Source of the DNA: an uncultured Alphaproteobacteria bacterium
GTDB lineage: Bacteria; Pseudomonadota; Alphaproteobacteria; HIMB59; GCA-002718135
Reading direction: 5' to 3'
DNA length: 43,970 bases
Assembly (NCBI GenBank): GCA_902538155.1
Contig: CACBDX010000006.1
Span: forward strand, 1-43,970
In this document: positions 16,563 to 25,643 of the stretch, one piece after another
How positions within the stretch are numbered: the stretch's first letter is position 1
How the letters are laid out: each line of letters opens with the position of its first letter
Notes under the pieces: generated by a model
What the model was told of the DNA's origin: nothing
Seen by the model: the letters and a program-made list of their open reading frames with translations, nothing else
Databases searched by the model: none
Program-made: the position numbers and the translations under genes

Positions 16563-17656
16563 TGGCAAAAGTAAGCTTACAAGGAGTTTCAAAATTTTAT
16601 GGAAAAGTTCAAGCAGTAAAAAAAATTGATCTAGAAATTATTGATAAAGAATTTTTAGTTCTAGTTGGACCATCTGGTTGTGGAAAATCATCTTCTCTAA
16701 GAATGATTGCAGGATTAGAGGAAATTGATGAGGGTGTTATCAAAATTGGAGACAAAGAAATGAATAATCTAGAACCTAGAGAAAGAAATGTTTCGATGGT
16801 ATTTCAAAACTATGCTCTTTATCCTCATATGACAGTAGAAGAAAACTTAGGATTTTCATTAAAGATCGCAGGACTTGATAAAAAAGAAATTGAAGAAAGA
16901 GTACATGAGGCTGCAGGAATTTTAGATATAACTGAATTTTTACAGAGAAAACCATCGCAATTATCAGGTGGTCAAAGACAAAGAGTTGCAATGGGAAGAG
17001 CAATTGTAAGAAGACCAGATGTTTTTTTATTTGATGAGCCTCTATCTAATTTAGATGCAAAATTAAGAAACCAAATGAGGACAGAAATTAAAAGATTACA
17101 TCAAAAAGTATCAACGACAATTGTCTACGTTACCCACGATCAAGTTGAAGCAATGACTTTAGCTGATCGAATTGTAATTATGAAAGATGGTATAATAGAA
17201 CAAATAGGAACACCATTAGATCTATTTGAAAGACCAGCTACAAAATTTGTAGCCACTTTTATTGGATCTCCTTCCATGAACATGATTAAGGCTTCAATAG
17301 TGAAACAGAATAATGAATTATCTATGAAGACAAACGATGGAATTATAGTACCAGTACCCAAAGATAAACAAAATTCTTTAAGTGTAGGTCAAAATATTTC
17401 TTTTGGGTTTAGAGCTGAAGATATAGTGCCACTAAAATTTGGACAAAAACCATCTAGTGCTTGGGAAATGCAATCTTCAGTTAATTTAGCTGAACCACTT
17501 GGAACTGAAACTTTGATTTTTACAAATTTTGGTGAAATAGAAATAGTTAGTAGAATGTTTACACCAGAACAAGTTAAATCAAATGATGTTTTAGATTTTG
17601 CTTTAAATTTAGATAGAACATATTTATTTGATGAAAATAGTGGTTTAGCTATATGA
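16562..17656 (+). CDS. CUT1 sugar ABC transporter ATPase, MalK/UgpC type (system A)
   Basis: A 364-residue ATPase. Walker A GPSGCGKSS at residues 36-44, Q-loop in MVFQNYALYPHMTV, signature LSGGQRQRVAMGRA, Walker B VFLFDEPLSNLDAKLR and the switch His in VTHDQVEAM. About 130 C-terminal residues form the OB/TOBE regulatory domain of MalK-type ATPases. An in-frame ATG at 16448 would extend the protein 38 residues back into the permease coding sequence in another frame; the start at 16562, which begins MAKVSLQGVSKF, is the natural one. MalK-type ATPases are often shared by several CUT1 importers, so it may also serve system D. Confidence 0.94.
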   Translation: MAKVSLQGVSKFYGKVQAVKKIDLEIIDKEFLVLVGPSGCGKSSSLRMIAGLEEIDEGVIKIGDKEMNNLEPRERNVSMVFQNYALYPHMTVEENLGFSLKIAGLDKKEIEERVHEAAGILDITEFLQRKPSQLSGGQRQRVAMGRAIVRRPDVFLFDEPLSNLDAKLRNQMRTEIKRLHQKVSTTIVYVTHDQVEAMTLADRIVIMKDGIIEQIGTPLDLFERPATKFVATFIGSPSMNMIKASIVKQNNELSMKTNDGIIVPVPKDKQNSLSVGQNISFGFRAEDIVPLKFGQKPSSAWEMQSSVNLAEPLGTETLIFTNFGEIEIVSRMFTPEQVKSNDVLDFALNLDRTYLFDENSGLAI

Positions 17657-18309
17657 CAAGCTCTACTGAAATATCAGATAGATTATCAAAATGTTTTAGT
17701 AGTGTTATCCATGATGTCATGAGAGATGATGGATTTAAAAATTTTGTTTTAAATCCAAATATTAAACCTAATAAGGAAAAACACAAAATCGCTGGGCAAA
17801 TTTTTACTATTGAAGGGGAATCAAATACTAGTTTTTCTCATCATGAAACACTCCTTGCTTGGACTGGTCTTTTATCAAAGGCTCCATCAGATAAAGTTCT
17901 TATCTGTCAACCAAACGATAATAATATAGCTTTAATGGGTGAGTTGAGTGCTGAAACTTTACAAAAGAAAAATATTAGAGGCTACATTGCTGATGGCGGG
18001 TGCAGAGATTTAGAATTTATAAACAAAATCGATTTTCCTGTTTGGTCAAAATTTTATACGCCTAAAGATGTCGTTGCTTATTGGAAGCCCACAAAATTTG
18101 AAGAAACTATTAAAATTGGAGATGTGGAAATACATAACGGTGATTATGTAATGGCAGATATTGATGGTATTGTTATTATTCCCCGAGATAAAGTTATAGA
18201 TGTTTTAGAAAAATCAGAAAAACTAATTAATACTGAAAGCCAAGTTAGAAAAGCTATAAGAGAAGGAATGGATCCACAAGAAGCATATATTAAGTATAGC
18301 GTTTTTTAA
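17653..18309 (+). CDS. RraA-family protein (4-hydroxy-4-methyl-2-oxoglutarate aldolase-like)
   Basis: A 218-residue RraA/HMG-aldolase fold protein. The metal and substrate site is GYIADGGCRDLE, with Asp114, Arg118 and Asp119; the upstream MGELSAE strand and downstream DYVMADIDGIVIIP are the other signatures. Relatives are class II pyruvate aldolases that split 4-hydroxy-2-oxo acids, or regulators of RNase E. The start overlaps the ATPase stop by 4 bases, so it belongs to the system A operon, which supports an aldolase or lyase working on a 2-oxo acid derived from the imported sugar rather than RNase E control. The end overlaps the convergent MaoC gene by 4 bases. Confidence 0.82.
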   Translation: MTSSTEISDRLSKCFSSVIHDVMRDDGFKNFVLNPNIKPNKEKHKIAGQIFTIEGESNTSFSHHETLLAWTGLLSKAPSDKVLICQPNDNNIALMGELSAETLQKKNIRGYIADGGCRDLEFINKIDFPVWSKFYTPKDVVAYWKPTKFEETIKIGDVEIHNGDYVMADIDGIVIIPRDKVIDVLEKSEKLINTESQVRKAIREGMDPQEAYIKYSVF

Positions 18310-18755
18310 GTATTTTTTCTTTCAACCAAAAGTATATGTTCAGAATAACAAACGCATTTGTCGTTTTGATTTAAAATTTCACACGCCTCATTAACTTGTC
18401 CGTATTGAGGTCTTTTCGGATCATCTTTTTTTTCTTTTATAGTAACCTTAGTGTGAATTGTATCACCTATAAAAACAGGATTAGGAAAACGAAGTCTTTC
18501 AAACCCATAGGTGAAAGCTCGCTTGTTAACTATCGAAGCTGTAAGTGCGATACCTATCGAAAAAGTACAACTAAATTGTGCTATTCGTTGACCAAATGGA
18601 CCCTTTTTGGCAAACTCCGCATCAGTGTGATGAGGGTAAAAGTCTCCAGAGTGCATTGCGTGCATTACAATATCAGTCTCAGTGATGGTTCTGCCAACAG
18701 TGACTCTTTCTGCACCAAGTTCATAGTCTTCGAAGAATTGTTCTATTTCTACCAT
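18306..18755 (-). CDS. MaoC-like hydratase, catalytic residues kept
   Basis: A 149-residue hot-dog fold protein of the (R)-enoyl-CoA hydratase/MaoC type. The catalytic Asp and His are present as Asp38 and His43 in SGDFYPHH, the usual D-x-N-P-x-H spacing with the Asn replaced by Tyr. It continues with the SIGIALTAS helix and [20 protein letters not shown], the family's hydratase signature. It faces a second MaoC gene across 48 bases, and the two proteins align without gaps through the active-site region. Substrate is probably an acyl-CoA produced by the CoA-transferase encoded at 20506. Confidence 0.85.
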   Translation of the reverse strand: MVEIEQFFEDYELGAERVTVGRTITETDIVMHAMHSGDFYPHHTDAEFAKKGPFGQRIAQFSCTFSIGIALTASIVNKRAFTYGFERLRFPNPVFIGDTIHTKVTIKEKKDDPKRPQYGQVNEACEILNQNDKCVCYSEHILLVERKNT

Positions 18756-18803
18756 TTCTATTGAATAAATATTTCTCTATAATAAGGTAGCATAATTGTA
18801 AAA

Positions 18804-19367
18804 ATGAATAAAGATAATAAATTTGAAAACACTGTTGGAATCGAGTCAACCTTTCCAAAAGATATGCCTAATGAGCATGGAGAAATTCCAGTATGGAATT
18901 CTGAAAACTGGTTTTATGAAGATGTTATTGTCGGTCATAAAATTAGATCTCTTCGCCGAACAATATCTGAAGGAGAGGCCATGCAATTTAATTGTATGGT
19001 TTTAGATATGCATCCTTATGTGGGCGACGAACATTTTGCAAAAAATGAAGGAATGTTCCAAAAAAGATTAGTAGCAGGAGCTATGGTTTTTTCTTATGGT
19101 TTAGGTTTAGTTGCAACTAACTGTGTAAACTCTTTTAGTTATGGATATGACCGTTTAAGATTCATCAAACCTGTTTTTATTGGAGATACAATTTATACAA
19201 TTAGAACTAATATGGAAAAAAAACCTAAATATGAAAAAATGGGTTTAGTTAGAACTAGTTACGAAGTTTTTAAAGATGAAGGCGAAATCGTTCTATATTG
19301 TGAGCACCTACATTCAGTTTTATATAAAAAACCAGAAGACTTTAAAGATAAATACGAAAAAAAATGA
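18804..19367 (+). CDS. MaoC-like protein lacking the catalytic His
   Basis: A 187-residue hot-dog protein with a 35-residue extension before the fold. The active-site segment reads [15 protein letters not shown]: Asp68 aligns with the catalytic Asp, but the His five residues later is Val73, and the Gly before Asp is Leu. Shared features with the divergent partner include YGYDRLRF and [11 protein letters not shown] heterodimer with the protein from 18306-18755, one active and one structural subunit, is a reasonable reading, as in known two-subunit enoyl hydratases. First gene of the eight-gene operon running to 26797. Confidence 0.8.
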   Translation: MNKDNKFENTVGIESTFPKDMPNEHGEIPVWNSENWFYEDVIVGHKIRSLRRTISEGEAMQFNCMVLDMHPYVGDEHFAKNEGMFQKRLVAGAMVFSYGLGLVATNCVNSFSYGYDRLRFIKPVFIGDTIYTIRTNMEKKPKYEKMGLVRTSYEVFKDEGEIVLYCEHLHSVLYKKPEDFKDKYEKK

Positions 19368-20497
19368 TTAACTTAAAAGGAATGACCTGGGATCATTCTA
19401 GAGGTTTTGACCCAATGGTTGCTACATCTAAAAAATTTCGGGAAATTCATAATAATAAAGTTTCAATTGAATGGGATAAAAGACCGTTACAAGCATTTGC
19501 AGATAGACCTATAGAAGACATGACTGATGATTATGATTTAATAGTAATAGACTATCCTCATGTTGGTGAAGTAGCTCACAAAGGACTTTTACAAAACTTA
19601 AATATCAATGAATATCAATCTCAATTAAACGATTTAAAAAAGCAATCAGTTGGAAAATCGCATGAGAGTTATTTTATAGATAATAAACAATGGGCTCTTT
19701 CCATAGATGCTGCCTCACAGACCGCCTGTTACAGAGAAGATTTAGTTAGGACACTTCCATCCAAATGGGATGATCTTCTTTCATTAGCAAAAGAGAGAAA
19801 AGTTCTTTGGCCTTTAAAACCAGTTCATGCAATAAGTAGTTTTTATAGTATTTATAACAACATTACTGAAGAATTAATCCCAGAAGAAAAAAATTTTATT
19901 AATAAAGATGCTGGTGTTAAAACCCTTACAATGATGAAAGCGGTATCTAAAGAAATAATCAATGATTGTTTAAGTATGGATCCAATCCAAACTGCTGAAC
20001 TCATGACAGAGACTAATGATTTTTATTATTGCCCATACATTTATGGATTTTCAAATTACTCAAGAAATAATTATAGAAAAAATATTTTGAAATACATTGA
20101 TGTTTTAGATTTGTCAGGCAAAGGTCCATCAGGAACACATTTAGGCGGTACTGGTATAGCAGTATCAAATGTTAGTAAGAATAAAGATCTAGCAATTGAA
20201 TATGCATTTTGGATAGCAGGTGCTGAATGTCAAAAGTCACTTTTTTACCAAAGTGGTGGACAGCCAGGAAATTCTGAAGCTTGGGAGGATGAAAAGATAA
20301 ATCTAGAAACAAATGATTTTTTTAAAGCAACTCGTAAAACTCTTGATTTGGCATGGGTAAGACCAAGGCATAATGGTTATATGGAATTTCAGGACAAAAG
20401 TGGTGATCTCATTAATGAATATCTACAAACAGAAATTACAGCTGAAAGTATTTGTGAAAAATTATCTGATATGTACAATAAGAGTTTCAAAGAATAA
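19364..20497 (+). CDS. Cytosolic family 1 solute-binding-like protein (no signal peptide)
   Basis: A 377-residue protein built like a CUT1 solute-binding protein: an early [14 protein letters not shown] strand, [32 protein letters not shown] and a C-terminal helix [19 protein letters not shown]. There is no signal peptide. The start ATG overlaps the preceding MaoC stop by 4 bases, and the first residues ([15 protein letters not shown]) already form the first strand and loop of the domain, so no export sequence has been missed. It has no permease partner next to it and is flanked by MaoC and CoA-transferase genes. It may bind a metabolite in the cytoplasm or have become an enzyme or subunit. 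Function unknown. Confidence 0.75.
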   Translation: MINLKGMTWDHSRGFDPMVATSKKFREIHNNKVSIEWDKRPLQAFADRPIEDMTDDYDLIVIDYPHVGEVAHKGLLQNLNINEYQSQLNDLKKQSVGKSHESYFIDNKQWALSIDAASQTACYREDLVRTLPSKWDDLLSLAKERKVLWPLKPVHAISSFYSIYNNITEELIPEEKNFINKDAGVKTLTMMKAVSKEIINDCLSMDPIQTAELMTETNDFYYCPYIYGFSNYSRNNYRKNILKYIDVLDLSGKGPSGTHLGGTGIAVSNVSKNKDLAIEYAFWIAGAECQKSLFYQSGGQPGNSEAWEDEKINLETNDFFKATRKTLDLAWVRPRHNGYMEFQDKSGDLINEYLQTEITAESICEKLSDMYNKSFKE

Positions 20498-20505
20498 ATT
20501 ATTGT

Positions 20506-21654
20506 ATGACAAAACCATTAGAAGGATTAACTGTATTAGAATTTAGCCAGTTTTTATCAGGGCCATATGCAGGCTTAAGACTTGCTGATTTAGGTGCAAG
20601 AGTAATTAAAATTGAAAGACCAGAAGTTGGGGATCTTTGCAGAAACTTATATATCAGCGATACCGATCTTGAAGGTGATAGTACTTTATTTCATGCAATT
20701 AATAGAAATAAGGAGAGCTTTGCAGCAAATTTAAAAGATGCCAAAGACATAGAGTTAATAAAAAAATTAATTAAGAAGGCAGATATAATTACACAAAATT
20801 TTAGACCAGGAGTAATAGAACGTATTGGTTTGGATTATAAAAATGTAAAAAAAATAAATCCAAAAATAGTTTATGGAACTATTTCTGGTTACGGATCTGA
20901 CGGCCCTTGGAGTTCATTACCTGGACAAGATTTATTAGCGCAATCTAGAACAGGTTTAGTTTGGTTAAATGGTAATGGAAGTGAAGCACCAACCCCAATG
21001 GGTTTGGCAGTTGCTGACATGTTAGCAGGACATACACTAGTTGAAGGTATACTAGCAGCGGTTATCAAAAGATTTCGAACGGATATTGGATCTCATGTAG
21101 AAACAAGTTTAGTTGAGGCCTTATTAGATTTTCAATTTGAAGTTCTTACGACATATTTTAACGATGGAAATAGAAAGCCGCAAAGAAGCTCTTATAATAA
21201 TGCCCATGCATATCTATCTGCTCCATATGGAATTTATAAAACTTCTAATGGATATATAGCAATAGCAATGACCCCACTGCCTCAACTAGGTGAATTGCTA
21301 GATTTAAATTCAATTAAAGATTTATATGATCAAAAAGAATGGTTCACAAAAAGAGATGAGATTAAAAAACAAATTGGTGACTGGATTGAAAAAGAAACAA
21401 CAGAACATTGGTTGAGTATTCTTGAGCCAGCAGATATATGGTGTGCCAAAGTACTTGATTGGGAAACAATGGTTAAACACGAAGGATTTAAAATACTCGA
21501 TATGGTTCAGAGAATTAAAAGAGATGATGGACTTGATATTGAAACACTTCGTTGCCCAATAAAAATTGATGGAGAGATCTTTAAATCAAATAAGGCAGCT
21601 CCAAAAATTGGTAACGACAATAATAGTATTATGAAAGAATTTGGTATCTCATGA
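20506..21654 (+). CDS. CaiB/BaiF family (class III) CoA-transferase
   Basis: A 382-residue class III CoA-transferase, moving CoA between carboxylic acids through an aspartyl intermediate. N-terminal VLEFSQFLSGPYAGLRLADLGARV and VIKIERPEVGD, the TQNFRPGVIERIGLDY block around residues 96-111, and the catalytic Asp171 in GLAVADMLAGHTL (Asp169 in formyl-CoA transferase). Substrate acid unknown; the paired MaoC genes suggest the product CoA ester is hydrated or dehydrated next. Start lies 8 bases after the preceding stop and the end overlaps the next gene by 4 bases. Confidence 0.92.
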   Translation: MTKPLEGLTVLEFSQFLSGPYAGLRLADLGARVIKIERPEVGDLCRNLYISDTDLEGDSTLFHAINRNKESFAANLKDAKDIELIKKLIKKADIITQNFRPGVIERIGLDYKNVKKINPKIVYGTISGYGSDGPWSSLPGQDLLAQSRTGLVWLNGNGSEAPTPMGLAVADMLAGHTLVEGILAAVIKRFRTDIGSHVETSLVEALLDFQFEVLTTYFNDGNRKPQRSSYNNAHAYLSAPYGIYKTSNGYIAIAMTPLPQLGELLDLNSIKDLYDQKEWFTKRDEIKKQIGDWIEKETTEHWLSILEPADIWCAKVLDWETMVKHEGFKILDMVQRIKRDDGLDIETLRCPIKIDGEIFKSNKAAPKIGNDNNSIMKEFGIS

Positions 21655-22757
21655 AAATAAAAAACATAGAAATTCGTATGTGTCGACACAAAGAACCTGT
21701 CATGAAAGATTCAGAAATGAGAGATGGAAAAAAATCAGATTTAGAATTCTTAGTTATTACATTTCACACTGATGAAGGTCTATCAAGCTCCACTTTTGGG
21801 TTTGCAGGCCGAGGTGCAGAAATGGCAGGAGAGATTGCTAATTCAATCTTTAAACCCTTTTTCACTGGCAGAGATCCACTATATCGTGAGCAACACTGGC
21901 ATGAATATAGAACTGCAGACAGATGGTGGAATCACGCACCAATTTATAGTTATGGACCATTTGATATTAATTGTTGGCTTCTATCATCTATGCAAGCTGG
22001 CCAACCTCTTTACAAATATTTAGGAGCTTATAGAGACAAGGTTCCAATTTATGGAAGTTCTCTTGTTTTAGACTCTCCTGAAGCTTATGCAAAAGAAGCA
22101 GTAGAATATAAAAAGAGAGGCTTTAAAGCATATAAACTCCATCCTCCTGGAGAATATGATTTTGATTTAGAAGCTCACAAAAAAGCACGCGAGGCTGTAG
22201 GTGATAATTTTAAACTTATGAGTGATCCAGTTGCTCCTTACACATTTGAGCAAGCATTACGTTTTGGAAGAGAATTAGAAAAATTAAATTATCATTGGTA
22301 TGAGGAACCTCTGTTTGATGAAAATTTTCATAATTTGAGAGAATTAACTAGAATTTTAGATATTCCAATTATTGGAACTGAAGTAATTGCAAAACATCCT
22401 TACAGTGTCGCTGAATGTATCTCTACAAGAGTTGTTGACATGGTGAGAGCAGATCCATCCTGGAGCGGAGGTATTACCGCTACAATGAAAACGGCCCACT
22501 TAGCAGAAAGTTTTGGTGTTCAATGTGAAATTCATACAGCTATTTATCATCCTTTAGAACTTGTTAACTTACATTGTTGTGCAGCTATAAAAAATTCTGA
22601 ATTTTTTGAAGTACTCGTTCCTTATGAATATTTTAATTTTGGTTTAAAAGATTCTATCAAGGTTGAAAATGGTTATGCCCATTTACCTTCTAAGCCAGGT
22701 CTTGGTATTGATTTAGATTGGGATTTTATAGACAATACAACTTTCAAAAAAATTTAA
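21651..22757 (+). CDS. Enolase-superfamily acid-sugar dehydratase (mandelate racemase group)
   Basis: A 368-residue member of the mandelate racemase/muconate lactonising enzyme superfamily. The base-bearing strand is KAYKLHPPG (Lys159, Lys162), metal ligands fit Asp192 in MSDPVAP, Glu218 in WYEEPLF and Glu244 in GTEVIAK, and a candidate acid/base His295 is in CEIHTAIYHP. Members dehydrate acid sugars; I cannot fix which one. It sits directly before the fuconate dehydratase gene but is clearly a different subfamily, so the operon may handle two sugar acids. Confidence 0.83.
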   Translation: MKIKNIEIRMCRHKEPVMKDSEMRDGKKSDLEFLVITFHTDEGLSSSTFGFAGRGAEMAGEIANSIFKPFFTGRDPLYREQHWHEYRTADRWWNHAPIYSYGPFDINCWLLSSMQAGQPLYKYLGAYRDKVPIYGSSLVLDSPEAYAKEAVEYKKRGFKAYKLHPPGEYDFDLEAHKKAREAVGDNFKLMSDPVAPYTFEQALRFGRELEKLNYHWYEEPLFDENFHNLRELTRILDIPIIGTEVIAKHPYSVAECISTRVVDMVRADPSWSGGITATMKTAHLAESFGVQCEIHTAIYHPLELVNLHCCAAIKNSEFFEVLVPYEYFNFGLKDSIKVENGYAHLPSKPGLGIDLDWDFIDNTTFKKI

Positions 22758-22759
22758 AA

Positions 22760-24061
22760 ATGACAAAGATTACTAAATTTAGTGTTCAAGATGTCAGATT
22801 TCCTACTTCTAAAGATTTAACAGGATCTGATGCCATTCATACAGATCCTGATTATTCAGCAACCTATGTGACGGCTTTTACTGATCAATTAGAGTTAAAA
22901 GGATATGGTATTGCCTTCACAATTGGCAAAGGAAATGACATTGTTGCTGAATGTATAAAACATTTTTTTCCAATTTTTGAAAATATGGATTTAAATTATT
23001 TAGAAAATAACATTGGTAAGCTCTGGTTCAAGTGCGTTGATCATAGTCAACTACGGTGGTTAGGCCCTGAAAAAGGAGTTGTTCATATGGCTGTATCAGC
23101 AATCTTTAATTGTTTATGGGATTTAATTGCTAAGAAGCACAAAAAACCTTTGTGGCAATTTGTTGTAGAAAGTGAGCCTGAAAAAATAGTTAGTTGGTTA
23201 ACATTTAAATATATTGAAGATGTTTTAACTCCAGAGGAAGCGTTAGCGATTTTGTCGAAAAATCAAAATGATAAACAAAAACGTATCGATACAGTATTAC
23301 AAGAAGGGTATCCATCTTACACAACTGCTGCAGGATGGCTTGGCTATTCAGATGAAAAAATAATTCAATTATGCAGAGAATATATGGCAAAAGGTTGGAA
23401 GCATTTTAAAATCAAGGTTGGTTTAGATCTAAATGCAGATGTAAAAAGACTTGATTTAATTAGAAAAACAATTGGTGATGATTGCTTTATTATGGTTGAT
23501 GCAAACCAACAATGGAACGTAAAACAATCGATTAAACATATTAATGCATACAAAAAATTTAATTTATTTTTTGTAGAAGAACCTACAAGTCCAGATGATG
23601 TAATGGGTTTTGCCAAAATAAAAAAAGAAGTTGGAAACGTAAGACTTGCAACTGGAGAAGCTTGTGGAGGTCGTATCATGTTTAAACAATTTCTCGAATC
23701 TGGAGCGATGAATATTTGTCAAATTGATAGTTGCAGATTGGGAAGTATAAATGAAATAATAACTGTATTGATAATGGCACATAAATTTAATGTTCCAGTA
23801 TTTCCTCATGCCGGCGGTGTTGGTCTTTGTGAGTATGTCCAACACTTATGTATGATTGATTATATTTTAATTAATGGTTCAAAAAATGATAAAGTAGTAG
23901 AATATCAAGATAGTTTACATGAACACTTCATATACCCATGTAAAATTGAAAATGGAAATTATATGCCTCCACTTGATCATGGATATTCTATTGAAATGAA
24001 AGAAAAGTCTGTTAATGAGTTCTCTTTTCCTAACGGCGAGTATTGGAAGAATAATATATGA
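22760..24061 (+). CDS. L-fuconate dehydratase
   Basis: A 433-residue enolase-superfamily enzyme removing water from L-fuconate to give 2-keto-3-deoxy-L-fuconate. The N-terminus (DVRFPTSKDLTGSDAIHTDP) is diagnostic for the fuconate dehydratase/ENOSF1 subfamily. Catalytic and metal residues fall as Lys219 (KIKVG), Asp247 and Asn249 (VDANQQW), Glu273 (VEEP), Glu300 (ATGEA) and His350 (FPHAGG), spaced as I recall them for the characterised Xanthomonas enzyme with an offset of one. I start it at the ATG at 22760, two bases after the previous stop; an earlier in-frame ATG at 22718 would add 14 residues lying inside the previous gene. Confidence 0.92.
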   Translation: MTKITKFSVQDVRFPTSKDLTGSDAIHTDPDYSATYVTAFTDQLELKGYGIAFTIGKGNDIVAECIKHFFPIFENMDLNYLENNIGKLWFKCVDHSQLRWLGPEKGVVHMAVSAIFNCLWDLIAKKHKKPLWQFVVESEPEKIVSWLTFKYIEDVLTPEEALAILSKNQNDKQKRIDTVLQEGYPSYTTAAGWLGYSDEKIIQLCREYMAKGWKHFKIKVGLDLNADVKRLDLIRKTIGDDCFIMVDANQQWNVKQSIKHINAYKKFNLFFVEEPTSPDDVMGFAKIKKEVGNVRLATGEACGGRIMFKQFLESGAMNICQIDSCRLGSINEIITVLIMAHKFNVPVFPHAGGVGLCEYVQHLCMIDYILINGSKNDKVVEYQDSLHEHFIYPCKIENGNYMPPLDHGYSIEMKEKSVNEFSFPNGEYWKNNI

Positions 24062-24795
24062 GACTAAAAGATAAAAAAATAATTGTAACTGCTGCGGCCC
24101 AAGGGATTGGTAGAGCAACTGCAATGATGTTTGCTAAAGAAGGTGCTTCTGTGATTGCTACAGATATTAACGAAGAAAAACTTAATGAATTAATCAAAGA
24201 AAATAATTTTATAAAAACTCAAAAATTAGACGCAACAAATAAAAAGGCAGTTGAAGAATTTTGTTCCAGTATTGATTCGGTTGATGTTCTTTTTCATGCA
24301 GTGGGCTTTGTTCATCATGGAACGTTATTGGAATGTGATGATGAAGAATTTTATCGATCAGTAAATGTAAATGTATATTCAGCCTATCTTATGAGCTACA
24401 ATTTAGTTCCTAAAATGTTAGAAAAAGGGAAAGGAAATATTATCATAGTATCTTCTGCAGCTTCTAATGTGAAAGGTGTTGAAAATAGATTTATATATGG
24501 AGCAACTAAAGCAGCTTTAAATGGTTTTGTGAAAGCAGTTGCAGCTGACTATGTGAAAAAAGGAATTCGATGCAATGCAATACTTCCTGGAACTGTAGAA
24601 ACACCTTCCTGGGAAGGAAGAGTAAACATGGCTGCTGATCCAAAGAAAGCTCGTGAAGACTTTATAGCGAGACAGGCAATGGGTAGATTGGCTCAACCAG
24701 AAGAAATTGCTTCACTTGCTACTTATCTAGCGAGTGACGAATCATCTTTTGTAACAGGAACCTTAAATTTAATTGATGGAGGATGGACTTTATAA
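24058..24795 (+). CDS. SDR dehydrogenase, probable 2-keto-3-deoxy-L-fuconate dehydrogenase
   Basis: A 245-residue classical SDR: cofactor motif TAAAQGIGRA at residues 11-20, Asp36 in ATDINEE favouring NAD, catalytic Ser around 132-133 (VSSAAS) and Tyr147/Lys151 in YGATK, with the IDGGWTL ending. In the non-phosphorylative L-fucose pathway the dehydratase product is oxidised at C4 by such an enzyme. The assignment to that step rests on position: it overlaps the fuconate dehydratase gene by 4 bases and shares one base with the FAH-hydrolase gene. Confidence 0.85.
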   Translation: MRLKDKKIIVTAAAQGIGRATAMMFAKEGASVIATDINEEKLNELIKENNFIKTQKLDATNKKAVEEFCSSIDSVDVLFHAVGFVHHGTLLECDDEEFYRSVNVNVYSAYLMSYNLVPKMLEKGKGNIIIVSSAASNVKGVENRFIYGATKAALNGFVKAVAADYVKKGIRCNAILPGTVETPSWEGRVNMAADPKKAREDFIARQAMGRLAQPEEIASLATYLASDESSFVTGTLNLIDGGWTL

Positions 24796-25643
24796 TGAAA
24801 ACTTTAAGATATAGAATTGGAAAAGAAGTGAAACCAGGGATTGTCGATACTCAAGGACAAGTTCGCGATGCTTCATCGTTGGTAAAAGATTGGGATAGAG
24901 AAAATGTAACTATTGATAAGCTTAATGAAGTGAAAAAAGCTGATATTGGATCACTTCCTATTGTTCAAAGTTACGATAGTATTGCTCCTTGTGTCTGTAA
25001 AGAAAGTATTGGAAAGTTTATTTGTATAGGATTAAATTACTCAGATCATGCTGAAGAAACTGGGATGAAAGTACCGCCTGAACCAATTATATTTGCAAAA
25101 GCAACAAGCGCTGTTATTGGTCCAAATGATGATGTAGAAATTCCTAAAAAATCTGTAAAGTCTGACTGGGAAGTAGAGCTTGGAGTAATTATTGGAAAAG
25201 AAGCAAAGTATATTTCAGAAAGTGAATCAGAATCTCATATAGCCGGTTACTGTGTTATTAATGATCTTAGTGAAAGAGAATTTCAGATAGAACACTCAGG
25301 CCAGTGGGTGAAAGGTAAGTCTTGTGATACTTTTGGACCAATTGGTCCCTATTTGGTTACAACTGATGAAGTACCTGATCCACAAAATCTTAAAATGTGG
25401 TTAGAAGTTAATGGTAAAACAATGCAAAATGGCTCAACTAATACCATGGTTTACGGTGTAAATTTTCTAGTAAGTTATCTAAGCCAATTCATGTCATTGC
25501 AACCTGGTGACATTATTTCTACTGGTACACCTCCAGGAGTAGGCATGGGAATGAACCCACAGGTATTTTTAAAAGCTGGTGATGTAATGAAATTGGGAAT
25601 TGAAGGTCTAGGAGAGCAAACTCAAAAAACTATTCAGGCGTAA
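24795..25643 (+). CDS. FAH-family hydrolase, probable 2,4-diketo-3-deoxy-L-fuconate hydrolase
   Basis: A 282-residue fumarylacetoacetate hydrolase-fold enzyme. Signatures are ICIGLNYSDHAEETG, EPIIFAKATSAVIGP and the metal site Glu126 and Glu128 (DWEVELG) with Asp157 (VINDLSE). In the fucose route it splits 2,4-diketo-3-deoxy-L-fuconate into pyruvate and L-lactate, which agrees with the lactate dehydrogenase gene immediately downstream. The ATG at 24795 shares a base with the SDR stop; a TTG-adjacent ATG at 24783 would add four residues and is less likely. Oxaloacetate- or acylpyruvate-hydrolase activity is the alternative reading. Confidence 0.86.
   Translation: MKTLRYRIGKEVKPGIVDTQGQVRDASSLVKDWDRENVTIDKLNEVKKADIGSLPIVQSYDSIAPCVCKESIGKFICIGLNYSDHAEETGMKVPPEPIIFAKATSAVIGPNDDVEIPKKSVKSDWEVELGVIIGKEAKYISESESESHIAGYCVINDLSEREFQIEHSGQWVKGKSCDTFGPIGPYLVTTDEVPDPQNLKMWLEVNGKTMQNGSTNTMVYGVNFLVSYLSQFMSLQPGDIISTGTPPGVGMGMNPQVFLKAGDVMKLGIEGLGEQTQKTIQA

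Noticed and set aside
18396-18764. A 122-codon frame on the plus strand over the first MaoC gene
   Set aside because: Antisense to a gene with clear MaoC motifs; the translation is low-complexity and has no domain.
23564-23845. Frames antisense to the fuconate dehydratase gene
   Set aside because: The sense gene has all catalytic residues; the antisense frames contain no domain or start signal.
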